Part shown: positions 29,769 to 42,722 of the stretch, one piece after another | Numbering within the stretch: the first letter of the stretch is position 1 | Layout of the letters: each line of letters starts with the position of its first letter | Source of the DNA: Methylotenera oryzisoli | GTDB lineage: Bacteria; Pseudomonadota; Gammaproteobacteria; Burkholderiales; Methylophilaceae | Direction: 5' to 3' | Assembly (NCBI GenBank): GCA_945872425.1 | Contig: CAMBZE010000001.1 | Location: 17,895 to 81,894 of the forward strand | DNA length: 64,000 bases | Program-made: the position numbers and the translations under genes | Notes under the pieces: generated by a model | What the model saw: the letters and a program-made list of their open reading frames with translations, nothing else | Databases searched by the model: none | Told to the model about the DNA's origin: nothing

Positions 29769-30782
29769 ATGAGCAGCGCACAATGGCACCAGTTTCTTCA
29801 AAATTCAGCCACACAATATCCACTAAGGGACATTTCACCATTGTTGATAGACGAAACCACTCTCTGCGACCTATCTCATCTAGGGTTGCTGCAAATACAA
29901 GGTGCTGATGCGCTTACTTTTCTGCAAGGTCAGGTTACTAATGACGTTAAACAGCTAGATGGTCACCATGCACATTACACCGGCTACTGCAATCCAAAAG
30001 GTCGCATGCTGGCTCTGTTTCTAGCATTCTCACTTCATGACCGCTTGCATCTGCAAATGCCTAAAGAACTCACGGAATCAATTACCAAGCGCCTCAAGAT
30101 GTACGTCATGCGCAGCAAGGTTGAAATTCAGGACGTCAGTGACACGATCATCAAATTCGGCTTAAACGGCCCCCATGCCCCTGAACTGCTCGGAAATCTA
30201 TTTTCACAAGTTCCGCAAAACAACTATGAATTGGTCGCCACGAAAAACGCAACCCTCTTAAAACTGCCCGGCAATCAACCTCGATTTGAGATATTGACTG
30301 ACATTGCCAATGCCCCAGCCATTTGGAATACTTTAACGCAACAGGCCAAGCCTGTTGGCGCTACATACTGGGAATGGCTGGAAATTCAGGCCGGCATCCC
30401 AGATGTAACCATGCCCACACAGGAAGAATTCGTACCGCAAATGCTTAATCTGGATCTATTAGGCGGCATTAACTTCAAAAAAGGCTGCTACACCGGACAG
30501 GAGATTGTTGCCCGCACCCATTATTTAGGCGCGGTAAAGCGTCGCACCCACCTCGCACATATCGGCGCTGAAGTACAACCTGCTGTGGGCACTGACGTTC
30601 ATAATGCGCAGAACTCAGTCGTCGGTAAAATCGTCAGAAGTGCAAGCGCCCCCGCGGGCGGATTTGATGTACTCGCGGAAATCCGCCTGGAAAGTCTGGA
30701 GAGTGAGCAACTGACAGTGAACGGCACAACACTGGAATTACAGCCCTTACCTTATGCGCTCAAATCTGAATCAACCACCTGA
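29769..30782 (+). CDS. ygfZ: Folate-binding protein YgfZ
   Basis: 337 aa; [28 protein letters not shown] signature. Confidence 0.95.
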   Translation: MSSAQWHQFLQNSATQYPLRDISPLLIDETTLCDLSHLGLLQIQGADALTFLQGQVTNDVKQLDGHHAHYTGYCNPKGRMLALFLAFSLHDRLHLQMPKELTESITKRLKMYVMRSKVEIQDVSDTIIKFGLNGPHAPELLGNLFSQVPQNNYELVATKNATLLKLPGNQPRFEILTDIANAPAIWNTLTQQAKPVGATYWEWLEIQAGIPDVTMPTQEEFVPQMLNLDLLGGINFKKGCYTGQEIVARTHYLGAVKRRTHLAHIGAEVQPAVGTDVHNAQNSVVGKIVRSASAPAGGFDVLAEIRLESLESEQLTVNGTTLELQPLPYALKSESTT

Positions 30783-31133
30783 TTTAGGTTTTTCCTGGAG
30801 AGTTGAGGCTGGTGCCTGAGGAATAAGTTGCACTGTAGGCAAGGACTGAACTGTGGGTAATGGCTGATCTACCACCTGATAAAACACTTCATCCGATTTA
30901 ATCATGCCCAGATCACTACGTGCACGCTCTTCAATCGCCGCCTTTCCGCTCTTTAAATCGCGTACTTCTGCATCCAGTGCGTCATTACGCGCTTTGATGG
31001 CGATATTTTTTTCCTGCTGTGCGGCAACCTGACGATTGAGATCCCACACGCGCAACCAGCTACCTTTACCTAGCCACAGCGGATACTGCAGCAGGGCAAT
31101 GAGCGTCACAAAAATAAGCGTGAGGGCTTTCAA
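30771..31133 (-). CDS. ftsB: Cell division protein FtsB
   Basis: 120 aa; N-terminal TM plus coiled coil, [17 protein letters not shown]; adjacent to eno. Confidence 0.9.
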   Translation of the reverse strand: MKALTLIFVTLIALLQYPLWLGKGSWLRVWDLNRQVAAQQEKNIAIKARNDALDAEVRDLKSGKAAIEERARSDLGMIKSDEVFYQVVDQPLPTVQSLPTVQLIPQAPASTLQEKPKSGG

Positions 31134-31150
31134 TTTTAATGTTTACGGTT

Positions 31151-32555
<1,405 letters not shown>

Positions 32556-32572
32556 TCAATTGATTTTTTATA

Positions 32573-32690
32573 GCCACAGGGAGTCCAGAGAAAAACCCAA
32601 AACCATTACACAAATTAACATTCACATGCTTTAAATTGTTTTTGTTTTTGACTTTCTCGGTGTGCTCTGCGCCCTCTGTGGCTAGTATTT
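32573..32690. repeat. Inverted-repeat element (GCCACAG..CAGAG / CTCTG..CTCTGTGGC family), copy E1
   Basis: tagccacagggagtccagagaaaaaccc ... tttctcggtgtgctctgcgccctctgtggcta, internal acatgctttaaattg...ttgtttttgactttctc. Confidence 0.7.
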
Positions 32691-33528
32691 ATAAAGTACT
32701 TTCAATAAAACCTGCTTTTTTCACTAACCTGTCCAAATCCACCAACACCTCCAGCAAATCTTTCATTTTGTGCAATGGCCATGCGTTCGGGCCATCTGAC
32801 AAGGCTTTGGCCGGGTCTGGGTGCGTTTCCATGAAGATGCCGGCAATACCGCTGGCTACCGCTGCGCGTGCCAGCACCGGCACATGCTCGCGCTGACCGC
32901 CGCTCTTGTCACCCTGACCGCCAGGCTGCTGTACAGAATGCGTCGCATCAAACACGACCGGGCAATTGGTTTCGCGCATGATCGCCAAGCCGCGCATATC
33001 TGAAACCAGTGTGTTATACCCAAATGAAACGCCACGCTCACACACCATGATATTGTCTGCACCGCCGTTGGCCTCTTTAGCCTTTTGCACCACGTTCTTC
33101 ATATCGCCCGGCGCCATGAACTGACCTTTTTTGATATTCACCGGTTTGCCGGATTTGGCACAAGCAGTGATAAAGTCGGTCTGGCGGCATAAAAATGCCG
33201 GGGTCTGCAATGCATCTACCACGGCGGCCACATACGGTACCTGCTCTTCAGTATGCACGTCTGTCAGAATAGGCACACCAATCTGGCTACGCACTTTATC
33301 CAGTATTTTCAAACCCTGTTCCATGCCAAAACCACGAAAGGTTTTGTTCGAGCTGCGGTTGGCTTTGTCGTATGAAGATTTGTAGATAAACGGGATATTC
33401 AGCGCCGCCGCTATTTCCTTGAGTTGTCCAGCCGTGTCAATCGCCATCTGCTCTGACTCGATGACGCAAGGCCCCGCAATTAAAAACAAGGGATGCTCAA
33501 GCCCCACATCAAAGTTACATAATTTCAT
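32689..33528 (-). CDS. kdsA: 3-deoxy-8-phosphooctulonate synthase
   Basis: 279 aa; [41 protein letters not shown]. Confidence 0.97.
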   Translation of the reverse strand: MKLCNFDVGLEHPLFLIAGPCVIESEQMAIDTAGQLKEIAAALNIPFIYKSSYDKANRSSNKTFRGFGMEQGLKILDKVRSQIGVPILTDVHTEEQVPYVAAVVDALQTPAFLCRQTDFITACAKSGKPVNIKKGQFMAPGDMKNVVQKAKEANGGADNIMVCERGVSFGYNTLVSDMRGLAIMRETNCPVVFDATHSVQQPGGQGDKSGGQREHVPVLARAAVASGIAGIFMETHPDPAKALSDGPNAWPLHKMKDLLEVLVDLDRLVKKAGFIESTL

Positions 33529-33546
33529 TTAATAACCTTCTTATTT

Positions 33547-33688
33547 AGCCACGAATGGCGTATTTTTTGCTACAGAGCACACAGAGTTCACAGAAAAACC
33601 CCCATCAAAATACAACTTTAATACATGCTTTAAAATTGATTCCTTGTTTTTGACTTTCTCTGAGGACTCTGTGCCCTCTGTGGCTGTT

Positions 33689-33690
<2 letters not shown>
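33547..33690. repeat. Inverted-repeat element, copy E2
   Basis: agccacgaatgg...acagagcacacagagttcacagaaaaaccc ... acatgctttaaaattg...ttgtttttgactttctctgaggactctgtgccctctgtggct. Confidence 0.7.
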
Positions 33691-35359
<1,669 letters not shown>

Positions 35360-35415
35360 TTACTTTAAAGCCCCGGCAACACCAAATAAAAACTGACAAT
35401 TAGGCTTGATCATAC

Positions 35416-35699
35416 GCTTAAGGAAACACTGATTAAATCACCATGAGCCACGTTGCGAATAAATTTGTGATGATTGCGAGGCGTGCGACGCAGGTCGTAG
35501 TTATTCTACGAAGCCAAGGAACACACATACGTAAGCGCACAAATTTATCGCAACCCTGATGGGCACAGAGTTTGCGGGCGGTCTGCGGTGTTAGGCTCCT
35601 CGTCAAGGGAATAACCATTAACCTCGTCGCCTGTCTAGCATCCCATCCCGCAAACCTCTTGTGCGTGGTCATGAGGATTTAATCAGTGTTTCCTTAAGC
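35416..35699. mobile_element. MITE-like element (family A, copy 1, about 284 bp)
   Basis: Perfect 24-bp terminal inverted repeats gcttaaggaaacactgattaaatc / gatttaatcagtgtttccttaagc; near-identical second copy at 55645-55925. Confidence 0.85.
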
Positions 35700-36353
35700 C
35701 TTTTTTGCCCACGCGCCATAATTCTTGAACTTCTCCTGCACCTCCAGCATCTCCTGCTGATTCAGAATATGTGGCTCACCAACCTGCAACGCACGCAGAT
35801 ATTGCTCGCATAACGTTTCAACTTCTTGAGTGATATTCAGTGCTTTTTCCAATGTTTCGCCTATTGCAATCATGCCATGATTTGCCAGCAAGCAGGCCTG
35901 GCGGTCTTGCAGTGCGAGTAAGGCATAGTCTGACAATTGCTGACTACCAAACAGGGCATAGGGGGCACAACGGACACTGTCTCCGCCTGCTAACGCAATC
36001 ATGTAATGAAAAGCGGGCAGATCCAGCCGCAGCGTACTTAAAGTGGTGGCAAACATGCTATGGATGTGAATCACAGCATTAGCCTCCGGTCTGTGTTGCA
36101 GAATATCCAAATGGAATCGCCATTCGCTGGATGGTTGACGACTCCCGGTCGCATTGCCGGCAAAATCCATCCATACCATATCAGCAGGCGTCATTTTATT
36201 CACCGTCATGCCGGATGGTGTGATTAAAAAGCCTGCCTGCCCTGCTCCACCATGCGCTCGTACACTTACGTTGCCTGAAGTGCCTCGGTTCAAGCCTGAA
36301 TGACAGAGCTGCTGGCTGATTGTTAATAGTTGCTCACGGGCGTTTTGTAGCAT
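35694..36353 (-). CDS. Class II aldolase/adducin family protein (candidate 5-methylthioribulose-1-phosphate aldolase or MtnB-like dehydratase)
   Basis: 219 aa; SGLNRGTSGNVSVR, GFLITPSGM, VIHIHSMFATTLS, LLANHGMIAIG; 3 bp from mtnA. Confidence 0.82.
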   Translation of the reverse strand: MLQNAREQLLTISQQLCHSGLNRGTSGNVSVRAHGGAGQAGFLITPSGMTVNKMTPADMVWMDFAGNATGSRQPSSEWRFHLDILQHRPEANAVIHIHSMFATTLSTLRLDLPAFHYMIALAGGDSVRCAPYALFGSQQLSDYALLALQDRQACLLANHGMIAIGETLEKALNITQEVETLCEQYLRALQVGEPHILNQQEMLEVQEKFKNYGAWAKKA

Positions 36354-36356
36354 TTT

Positions 36357-37451
36357 TTATCTTTTCATTCTATTCAGTTGATGTGGCGCAAAAACCCCTT
36401 GCTCGGTAATAATGCCCGTGACCAATCTTGCCGGCGTGACATCAAACGCGGGATTCGCCACTTTTGTGCCTTGTGGCAAAATGTTGACGGTAGCAATGGT
36501 GCCATTAGCCAGCTTGCCACTCATCCACGCCAGCTCTTCTGCATCGCGCTCTTCTATCTCAATTTGTTGAAACCCGTCAGTCATCGTCCAGTCAATCGTT
36601 GGCGATGGCACCGCGGCGTAAAAGGGAACTTGATGCCCTAGTGTTGAGCTATCAAAAGCCGCGAGTGCTTTTAAGTAGGTGCCAATTTTATTGCATACAT
36701 CCCCGCTAGCCGTCACACGGTCAGCGCCAACGATCACCATGTCCACTTTACCCTGCTGCATTAAATGCCCGCCGGCATTATCGCTAATGACCGTATGTGG
36801 CACGCCATGCTGACCCAACTCCCATGCAGTAAGGCTCGCACCCTGATTGCGTGGGCGAGTCTCTCCCACCCACACGTGCACATCAAGCCCCGCGTTATGC
36901 GCCGCATAAATCGGCGCCAGCGCCGTACCAAAATCCACAGTCGCCAACCACCCTGCATTGCAATGCGTAAGAATGTTGATGGTACGAGATTTTTTGTAAT
37001 GCACTTCTCGAATTAAATCCAGGCCATGTGTACCAATTGCCTGATTCAGCAATACGTCTTCATCGCAAATCAACGCCGCCTCTGCCCATGCCGTCTGTAA
37101 TCTATCCTCAACCGGTAGTGGTAGCAACCTGTTCAGCATGCGCTGCACTGCCCACCTTAAATTAACTGCCGTAGGACGACTTTGTATCAACAGCTTGGCT
37201 GACTCCGCCAAATGATGGTCACTGCCGTCTTGCTGCACAGCCAGCGCAACCCCATAAGCCGCTGCCGCACCTATCAATGGCGCACCACGCACCTGCATGG
37301 TTTTAATCGCCATGATCATCTGCGGTAAGTCACGCACTTGTGCAATTTCAAACACATGCGGCAACTTCGTTTGATCGATGATTTCTACTGTTCTGCCCGC
37401 AGCACTAGAGTTAGGCCAAATAGTACGATACTGCTGTTGATTGACTAACAT
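36357..37451 (-). CDS. mtnA: S-methyl-5-thioribose-1-phosphate isomerase
   Basis: 364 aa; MQVRGAPLIGAAAAYGVALA, ILTHCNAGWLATVDFGTALAPI, VGADRVTASGDVCNKIGTY. Confidence 0.95.
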   Translation of the reverse strand: MLVNQQQYRTIWPNSSAAGRTVEIIDQTKLPHVFEIAQVRDLPQMIMAIKTMQVRGAPLIGAAAAYGVALAVQQDGSDHHLAESAKLLIQSRPTAVNLRWAVQRMLNRLLPLPVEDRLQTAWAEAALICDEDVLLNQAIGTHGLDLIREVHYKKSRTINILTHCNAGWLATVDFGTALAPIYAAHNAGLDVHVWVGETRPRNQGASLTAWELGQHGVPHTVISDNAGGHLMQQGKVDMVIVGADRVTASGDVCNKIGTYLKALAAFDSSTLGHQVPFYAAVPSPTIDWTMTDGFQQIEIEERDAEELAWMSGKLANGTIATVNILPQGTKVANPAFDVTPARLVTGIITEQGVFAPHQLNRMKR

Positions 37452-37561
37452 AAAATTAACTTACACCCATTAAAAAAACCGCTCATTTGATAAAAAAATA
37501 ACAAATTTAGCCGTTGACTTTTGAGATGCTCCCAAATATTAAAAATACTCCCCACATTATC

Positions 37562-37582
37562 TGTGGATAACTTTGTGAATAA
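37562..37582 (-). promoter_or_regulatory. Pair of DnaA-box-like 9-mers upstream of mtnA
   Basis: TGTGGATAA (37562-37570, reverse complement of TTATCCACA) and TGTGAATAA (37574-37582), 12 bp apart. Confidence 0.4.
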
Positions 37583-37683
37583 CTGCGACTTGAAAATGTA
37601 ACATGCCAATTTATAAGGGGTTTTTCTAATCGCTTAATTTTTAATCTAATATTTTATCAATACAAATCAATAGGTTACAAAAC

Positions 37684-37706
37684 ACCCTTTGATTGATAAG
37701 GGTTTT
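37684..37706 (-). terminator. Putative rho-independent terminator downstream of tatD
   Basis: Minus-strand ACCCTT atcaatc AAAGGGTGTTTTG hairpin 10 bp past the tatD stop. Confidence 0.6.
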
Positions 37707-37715
37707 TACGTATAG

Positions 37716-38528
37716 TTAAAGTGCTGCTTTAACTGGTGTGCATAACTCAGCTAATTTTGGCAAAACTTTTAAGGCATTAGCACTAGTTACATCAAGCACT
37801 TGCGCCATATTTACCCGCCTTAAATCAGCTAAAACCTGTGCGATTCCGGGCAGTTCCAATGGGCTATTTCTGCCTTCAGCCCCCACCCATTTTGGTGGAA
37901 TATCAGGCGCATCCGTTTCCAGCACCAACGATTCAAGCGGCAGTTTGGTGGCGAGTTCCCGTATTTTTAATGCGCGGTCATAGGTCATAGCACCACCAAA
38001 TCCAAGTTTGAATCCTAGCGCGATAAACTGCTCTGCTTGCTGAAAGCTACCATTAAACGCATGAGCAATGCCCCCAACCACCGGATAACGACGCAAGGTT
38101 TTCAATATATCATCCACAGCATGGCGCACGTGCAACAACACCGGCAAATTACATTGCTTGGCAATTTTAAGTTGTTCGGTAAAAAAATAAATCTGGCGTG
38201 CGGCATTTTCAGGGTTGGTTCTAGGGTTTGTCACAAAATAATCCAGACCAATTTCACCAATCGCCACCGGATGATTGTTTTGCACGTAGGTTTTGAGCGT
38301 TTCCAGGTCATTAGCAGAGGCTTTATCCACATACAGTGGATGAACACCCAGCGCGTAAGCGCAATGTTGATATTGATTGCTTAGGGTAATGACAGCATCG
38401 AAGTTATCGCGCGCCACAGCGGGAATAACCATGCAAGACACACCACGCTGCAAGGCCTGTACCGCAACATTATCACGATCTGCATCAAACTCAGCAGCAT
38501 CAAGATGGCAATGGGTATCAATCAGCAT
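37716..38528 (-). CDS. TatD family metal-dependent hydrolase
   Basis: 270 aa; MLIDTHCHLDAAEFD, AIGEIGLDYF, VLETDAPDIPP. Confidence 0.93.
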   Translation of the reverse strand: MLIDTHCHLDAAEFDADRDNVAVQALQRGVSCMVIPAVARDNFDAVITLSNQYQHCAYALGVHPLYVDKASANDLETLKTYVQNNHPVAIGEIGLDYFVTNPRTNPENAARQIYFFTEQLKIAKQCNLPVLLHVRHAVDDILKTLRRYPVVGGIAHAFNGSFQQAEQFIALGFKLGFGGAMTYDRALKIRELATKLPLESLVLETDAPDIPPKWVGAEGRNSPLELPGIAQVLADLRRVNMAQVLDVTSANALKVLPKLAELCTPVKAAL

Positions 38529-38602
38529 ATATAGCTACCCCCCTAAAACCGCAAGTTCAAGCCACAGAGACTCTGTGGCTAACTACTTTTTATAGGTTAA
38601 CG

Positions 38603-39724
38603 TTAATTAACCGGCTTTGCGCGTAAACGAATATCGCGCCCTAGTTGGCGCACATCCACCACCTGCAGCTCTGTGGCTTGCTGCATTTCAGTGAGTTCCG
38701 GCATTGCAAACATCGCCTTTGCATCTGCGCCCATCAGTTTTGGCGCATAGTAAAAAATGAATTCATCAATCAAATGGGCGTGGAGTAACGCCCCGTTAAG
38801 CCCCTGCCCAGCCTCTACCAGCACCTCATTAACGTCACGCAGTGCCAGATGGGTCAATAAGGCTTTTAAGTCAACACGATGATTTGCATCAGGCAACTGA
38901 ATCAACTCTGCACCGGCAGCCTTTAAGGTTTCGGCTTGGTTGTCTGCGTCTTGTGCATAAACAATCAACACCGGGCTGACTTTTAGCATGGTAGCGTCCA
39001 GCATTTTACAATCTGCGGGCGTTTGTAAACGGCTATCCACGATCACCCGTAATGGCTGACGTGATGTATGGTCTAAACGCACCGTCATACTAGGATTATC
39101 TGCCAACACCGACCCGATCCCCGTCACGATAGCGCACGATTGCGCCCGCCAATGCTGTACATCCAGCCTGGCGGCTTCGCCGGTAATCCACTGACTCTTA
39201 CCATTGTTGAGTGCAGTACGACCATCCAGACTTGCCGCAACTTTACTTCGCACATAAGGCAAGCCGCGCGTCATGCGTGAAATAAACCCCGGGTTAAGTG
39301 CGACCGCCTCTTTCTCTAGCACCCCCACCACCACCTCAATATTTTGCGCCCGTAAAGCCGTGATACCACGCCCGGCCACTAGCGGGTTAGGATCTTGCAT
39401 TGCAACAATTACACGCTTGGGTTCAGCCGCCATCACCCTTTGTACACAAGGCGGCGTTTTGCCAAAGTGACTACATGGCTCCAGGGTCACATAAATGTCA
39501 GCCCCTTTTGCCAGTTCACCGGCTTGCTGCAGCGCAAACACCTCGGCATGTGGTTCACCTGCTTTTAAATGCGCCCCTTGCCCCACTATTTGATTGTTTT
39601 TAACGATGACACAGCCGACACGCGGATTAGGAGAAGTGGTATATAAACCCTGCTCTGCCAGGCGCAAGGCATAAGCCATCCACTGGAAATCTATACTAGC
39701 AGGCACCTTAATAGAAGTCCCCAT
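38603..39724 (-). CDS. ribD: Bifunctional riboflavin biosynthesis deaminase/reductase RibD
   Basis: 373 aa; AEPHAEVFALQQAG, YVTLEPCSHFGKTPPC, SKVAASLDGRTAL. Confidence 0.95.
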   Translation of the reverse strand: MGTSIKVPASIDFQWMAYALRLAEQGLYTTSPNPRVGCVIVKNNQIVGQGAHLKAGEPHAEVFALQQAGELAKGADIYVTLEPCSHFGKTPPCVQRVMAAEPKRVIVAMQDPNPLVAGRGITALRAQNIEVVVGVLEKEAVALNPGFISRMTRGLPYVRSKVAASLDGRTALNNGKSQWITGEAARLDVQHWRAQSCAIVTGIGSVLADNPSMTVRLDHTSRQPLRVIVDSRLQTPADCKMLDATMLKVSPVLIVYAQDADNQAETLKAAGAELIQLPDANHRVDLKALLTHLALRDVNEVLVEAGQGLNGALLHAHLIDEFIFYYAPKLMGADAKAMFAMPELTEMQQATELQVVDVRQLGRDIRLRAKPVN

Positions 39725-39732
39725 GAGTCAAT

Positions 39733-40110
39733 CTAATGCGATGAAATTCGACTATTGATTAGCCGATCGTGTTCATCAAAAAATATAAGCAGGCCATGAT
39801 AGGCATGCATGCACTTGCCCAAATCATATTCAATCACATTTTTTTCTTCAAGCGACGGGCGCCCCAACAAAATGGTTACTGCCTCACGCTCAACACCTCG
39901 CGTCAAAATGTTTTGACGTAAATCATGGGCCATATCGCCACGCTTACACTCGTTTTGTGTATTGGTTGCGAGCTGTATCCATTTGACTTGGTCAAATTTA
40001 TCGTCATTGAAAACAATTTCATCTTTGAACGCCCACCAGCCAAAAAATACAATCGTCACGATCAATGTCAATATTGCAAAAGCGATGGATGCTATTTTCA
40101 CCAACTTCAT
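39733..40110 (-). CDS. Hypothetical membrane-anchored/exported protein
   Basis: 125 aa ORF with N-terminal hydrophobic segment; sits in the ribD-nrdR gap with short intergenic distances. Confidence 0.6.
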   Translation of the reverse strand: MKLVKIASIAFAILTLIVTIVFFGWWAFKDEIVFNDDKFDQVKWIQLATNTQNECKRGDMAHDLRQNILTRGVEREAVTILLGRPSLEEKNVIEYDLGKCMHAYHGLLIFFDEHDRLINSRISSH

Positions 40111-40122
40111 ATGCTTTCCTAA

Positions 40123-40569
40123 TTAGTCTAAATCCCGAATGACATCATTAAAATCACCCACATCAGAAAAACTGCGATATACCGATGCAAAACGAATATA
40201 AGCCACTTTATCCATCATCTTGAGCTCATGCATGACCATTTCGCCCAAATCTCTGGTAGAAACTTCACGGTCACCTCGCGCCAAAGTTTTTTGAGTAATA
40301 CGATTTAGCGCGTTATCTACATACCCGGTGGGTACCGGGCGCTTGTGCAATGCACGTGTAAATGACAGCCGCAGTTTTTCGCGATTAAACTCCTCGCGCG
40401 TACCGTTTTGCTTCACGATTTGCGGCAGGTGTAACTCTGCGGTTTCGTAAGTAGTAAAGCGCTTATCACATGCCCCACATTTGCGACGACGCCGAATGGA
40501 ATCACCTTCATCATTGACGCGGGAGTCAATGACCTGGGTGTCATCAGTACCACAAAAGGGGCATTTCAT
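40123..40569 (-). CDS. nrdR: Transcriptional repressor NrdR
   Basis: 148 aa; [42 protein letters not shown] zinc ribbon plus ATP-cone. Confidence 0.98.
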   Translation of the reverse strand: MKCPFCGTDDTQVIDSRVNDEGDSIRRRRKCGACDKRFTTYETAELHLPQIVKQNGTREEFNREKLRLSFTRALHKRPVPTGYVDNALNRITQKTLARGDREVSTRDLGEMVMHELKMMDKVAYIRFASVYRSFSDVGDFNDVIRDLD

Positions 40570-40571
40570 AT

Positions 40572-40781
40572 GGAGGGACTGGGGGCTAGGGGCTGGGGGC
40601 TAAGGGCATAAATGCCCGTCATGCGTATGCACCACCAAGCAGACAAGGGGGCTAGGAGCTGGGAACTAGGGGCAGAGATGCCCTTGTCACTGCATTGAAT
40701 AAGCATGGCTAGATACTGATAAAAAATATATTGCGACATTTGCACCCCCAATTAAATCCCTAATCCCTAATCCCTAGCCCC
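40572..40781. repeat. G-tract/C-tract repeat region with nested inverted repeats between nrdR and glyA
   Basis: ggagggactgggggctaggggctgggggctaaggg (40572-40606), gacaagggggctagg...cccttgtc (about 40641-40687), ccctaatccctaatccctagcccc (about 40758-40782). Confidence 0.75.
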
Positions 40782-42041
40782 TCATTTCCCATACACCGGA
40801 AAGCGTGCCGTCAGCGCATGCACTTTTGCTTTAGTCGCGGCAATAACCGCTTCATCGGCCGGATTATCCAGCACATCAGCAATCAAATTCGCCACCAGCC
40901 TTGCTTCCTCTGCTTGAAAGCCACGGGTGGTAATGGCTGGCGCACCAATACGAATGCCTGATGTCACAAATGGGCTTTCAGGGTCATTGGGAATTGCATT
41001 TTTATTCACCGTAATATGCGCCAAACCCAGTGCCGCATCAGCCGCTTTGCCGGTTAAGCCTTTTGGACGCAAGTCCACCAAGAACATATGCGATTCCGTG
41101 CGACCTGAAATAATACGCAAGCCACGGCTGGCAAGGGTTTCTGCCATGACTTGCGCATTTTCAAGCACTTGCGCCTGATAGGTTTTGAATGATGGCTGTG
41201 CAGCCTCTAAAAACGCCGTGGCTTTTGCCGCAATCACGTGCATCAATGGCCCACCTTGCAAACTTGGAAACACATTTGAATTGATTGATTTCTCAAACTC
41301 GGCTTTGGCTAAAATAATGCCACCACGCGGACCACGTAAAGTTTTATGCGTGGTGGATGTCACAAAATCCGCATGCGGTACCGGGTTGGGATAAACACCG
41401 GCAGCAATCAAACCTGAGTAATGCGCCATATCCACCATAAAATAGGCACCGACTTTTTTCGCGATTTCAGCCATACGCGCCCAATCAAAACGCAAGGCAT
41501 AAGCTGACGCCCCACCAATCAACAGCTTAGGTTTACATTCCAGCGCAATACGCTCCATTTCATCGTAATCGATTTCCTCTTTATCATTCAAACCATACGG
41601 CACGATATTAAACAACTTGCCAGAAAGGTTGGCTGGTGAACCATGCGTTAAATGCCCGCCATGACCCAAATTCATCCCCATCACGGTATCACCCGGTTTA
41701 AGAATTGAAAAGTAAACCGCCTGATTCGCCTGTGAGCCTGAATGCGGCTGCACATTGGCATATTCTGCGCCATACAGTGCCTTTAAGCGGTCTATGGCTA
41801 ATTGTTCTACCTGGTCCACAAACTCACAGCCACCGTAAAAACGCTTGCCCGGGTAACCTTCCGCGTATTTATTAGTGAGCTGAGAGCCTTGCGCTTGCAT
41901 GACCGCAGGGCTGGTGTAGTTTTCAGAAGCAATCAGCTCGATATGCTCATGCTGACGCACCACCTCTTGCTCTATCATGCCCCATAAAGCAGGGTCGGCT
42001 TGGTTTAAGGTATTAGCGTAGTTGAATGGGGCTTGTGACAT
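40782..42041 (-). CDS. glyA: Serine hydroxymethyltransferase
   Basis: [64 protein letters not shown]-Lys. ATG at 42041 preferred over the extended ORF start 42173. Confidence 0.96.
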   Translation of the reverse strand: MSQAPFNYANTLNQADPALWGMIEQEVVRQHEHIELIASENYTSPAVMQAQGSQLTNKYAEGYPGKRFYGGCEFVDQVEQLAIDRLKALYGAEYANVQPHSGSQANQAVYFSILKPGDTVMGMNLGHGGHLTHGSPANLSGKLFNIVPYGLNDKEEIDYDEMERIALECKPKLLIGGASAYALRFDWARMAEIAKKVGAYFMVDMAHYSGLIAAGVYPNPVPHADFVTSTTHKTLRGPRGGIILAKAEFEKSINSNVFPSLQGGPLMHVIAAKATAFLEAAQPSFKTYQAQVLENAQVMAETLASRGLRIISGRTESHMFLVDLRPKGLTGKAADAALGLAHITVNKNAIPNDPESPFVTSGIRIGAPAITTRGFQAEEARLVANLIADVLDNPADEAVIAATKAKVHALTARFPVYGK

Positions 42042-42263
42042 GATGTGTAGTTTTCCAAATATTTGAATAATTTTAGATAAAAGAGTCCCGCGCATTTTAA
42101 CACGCCAAATCAACAAGGTTAAAATCCATGCGTGCGAGACTGACGATTTTTCAAAATGGCTGAAATCAGCCAACCTGATTTACTTTAGTGCAACCACAAC
42201 ACTCGGCAAAATGATAACATCATGAATTATCACAACATTTATAGCTATTCCACTAAATAATTC

Positions 42264-42310
42264 CGTCCCCACCCGCGCCCCTTTACCAAGTGTCGCGGGG
42301 TTTTTTTGTA
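42264..42310 (+). terminator. Orphan rho-independent-terminator-like hairpin upstream of iscX
   Basis: CACCCGCGcccctttaccaagtgtCGCGGGGTTTTTTT; no plus-strand CDS upstream in the glyA-iscX gap. Confidence 0.6.
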
Positions 42311-42366
42311 ACTTTTATCCCACCCACGGCGCTATAATGAGCTTCACCCAAAATAAGGAAATAGAG

Positions 42367-42561
42367 ATGAAATGGACAGACAGCCAACCTATTGCTGAAG
42401 CCCTGTATGACAAATACCCTGACATTGACCCAAAAACCATCCGCTTTACTGATTTAATGCAATGGACCCTTACACTGGAAGGGTTTGACGACAACCCTGA
42501 CAAATGTGGTGAGCGAATTTTAGAAGCTATACAACTCGCCTGGATAGACGAGGCTGAGTAA
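42367..42561 (+). CDS. iscX: Fe-S cluster assembly protein IscX
   Basis: [64 protein letters not shown]; start 42367 matches IscX N-terminus. Confidence 0.95.
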   Translation: MKWTDSQPIAEALYDKYPDIDPKTIRFTDLMQWTLTLEGFDDNPDKCGERILEAIQLAWIDEAE

Positions 42562-42722
42562 AACATACTGTGGACAAACTACTCGGTCGCTTGCAACCGG
42601 AGTTTATAGCCAATCTCAAAAATAATGACCATTAGGCATCAGGATGTCCATGAAGCTTTTTCTTTGCGATTAAATTTAATGCACTGTTGTTTCAGTCTAA
42701 ATGATATACCCAGCACCGCTTA

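Noticed and set aside
35433-35672. 79-aa ORF (and its near-copy at 55660-55899) as a real gene
   Set aside because: Both lie wholly inside a MITE-like repeat, lack a recognisable domain and likely reflect shared repeat sequence; kept only as a test in findings
37562-37582. Origin of replication
   Set aside because: Only two DnaA-like boxes, and no dnaA, dnaN, gidA or parAB neighbours; treated only as a possible DnaA-binding site
40572-40782. Telomere-like or CRISPR repeat (ccctaatccctaatccc)
   Set aside because: Short, degenerate G/C-tract repeat in a core-gene intergenic gap; no spacer structure
42315-42566. 83-aa minus-strand ORF
   Set aside because: Antisense to iscX, which has an unmistakable family match
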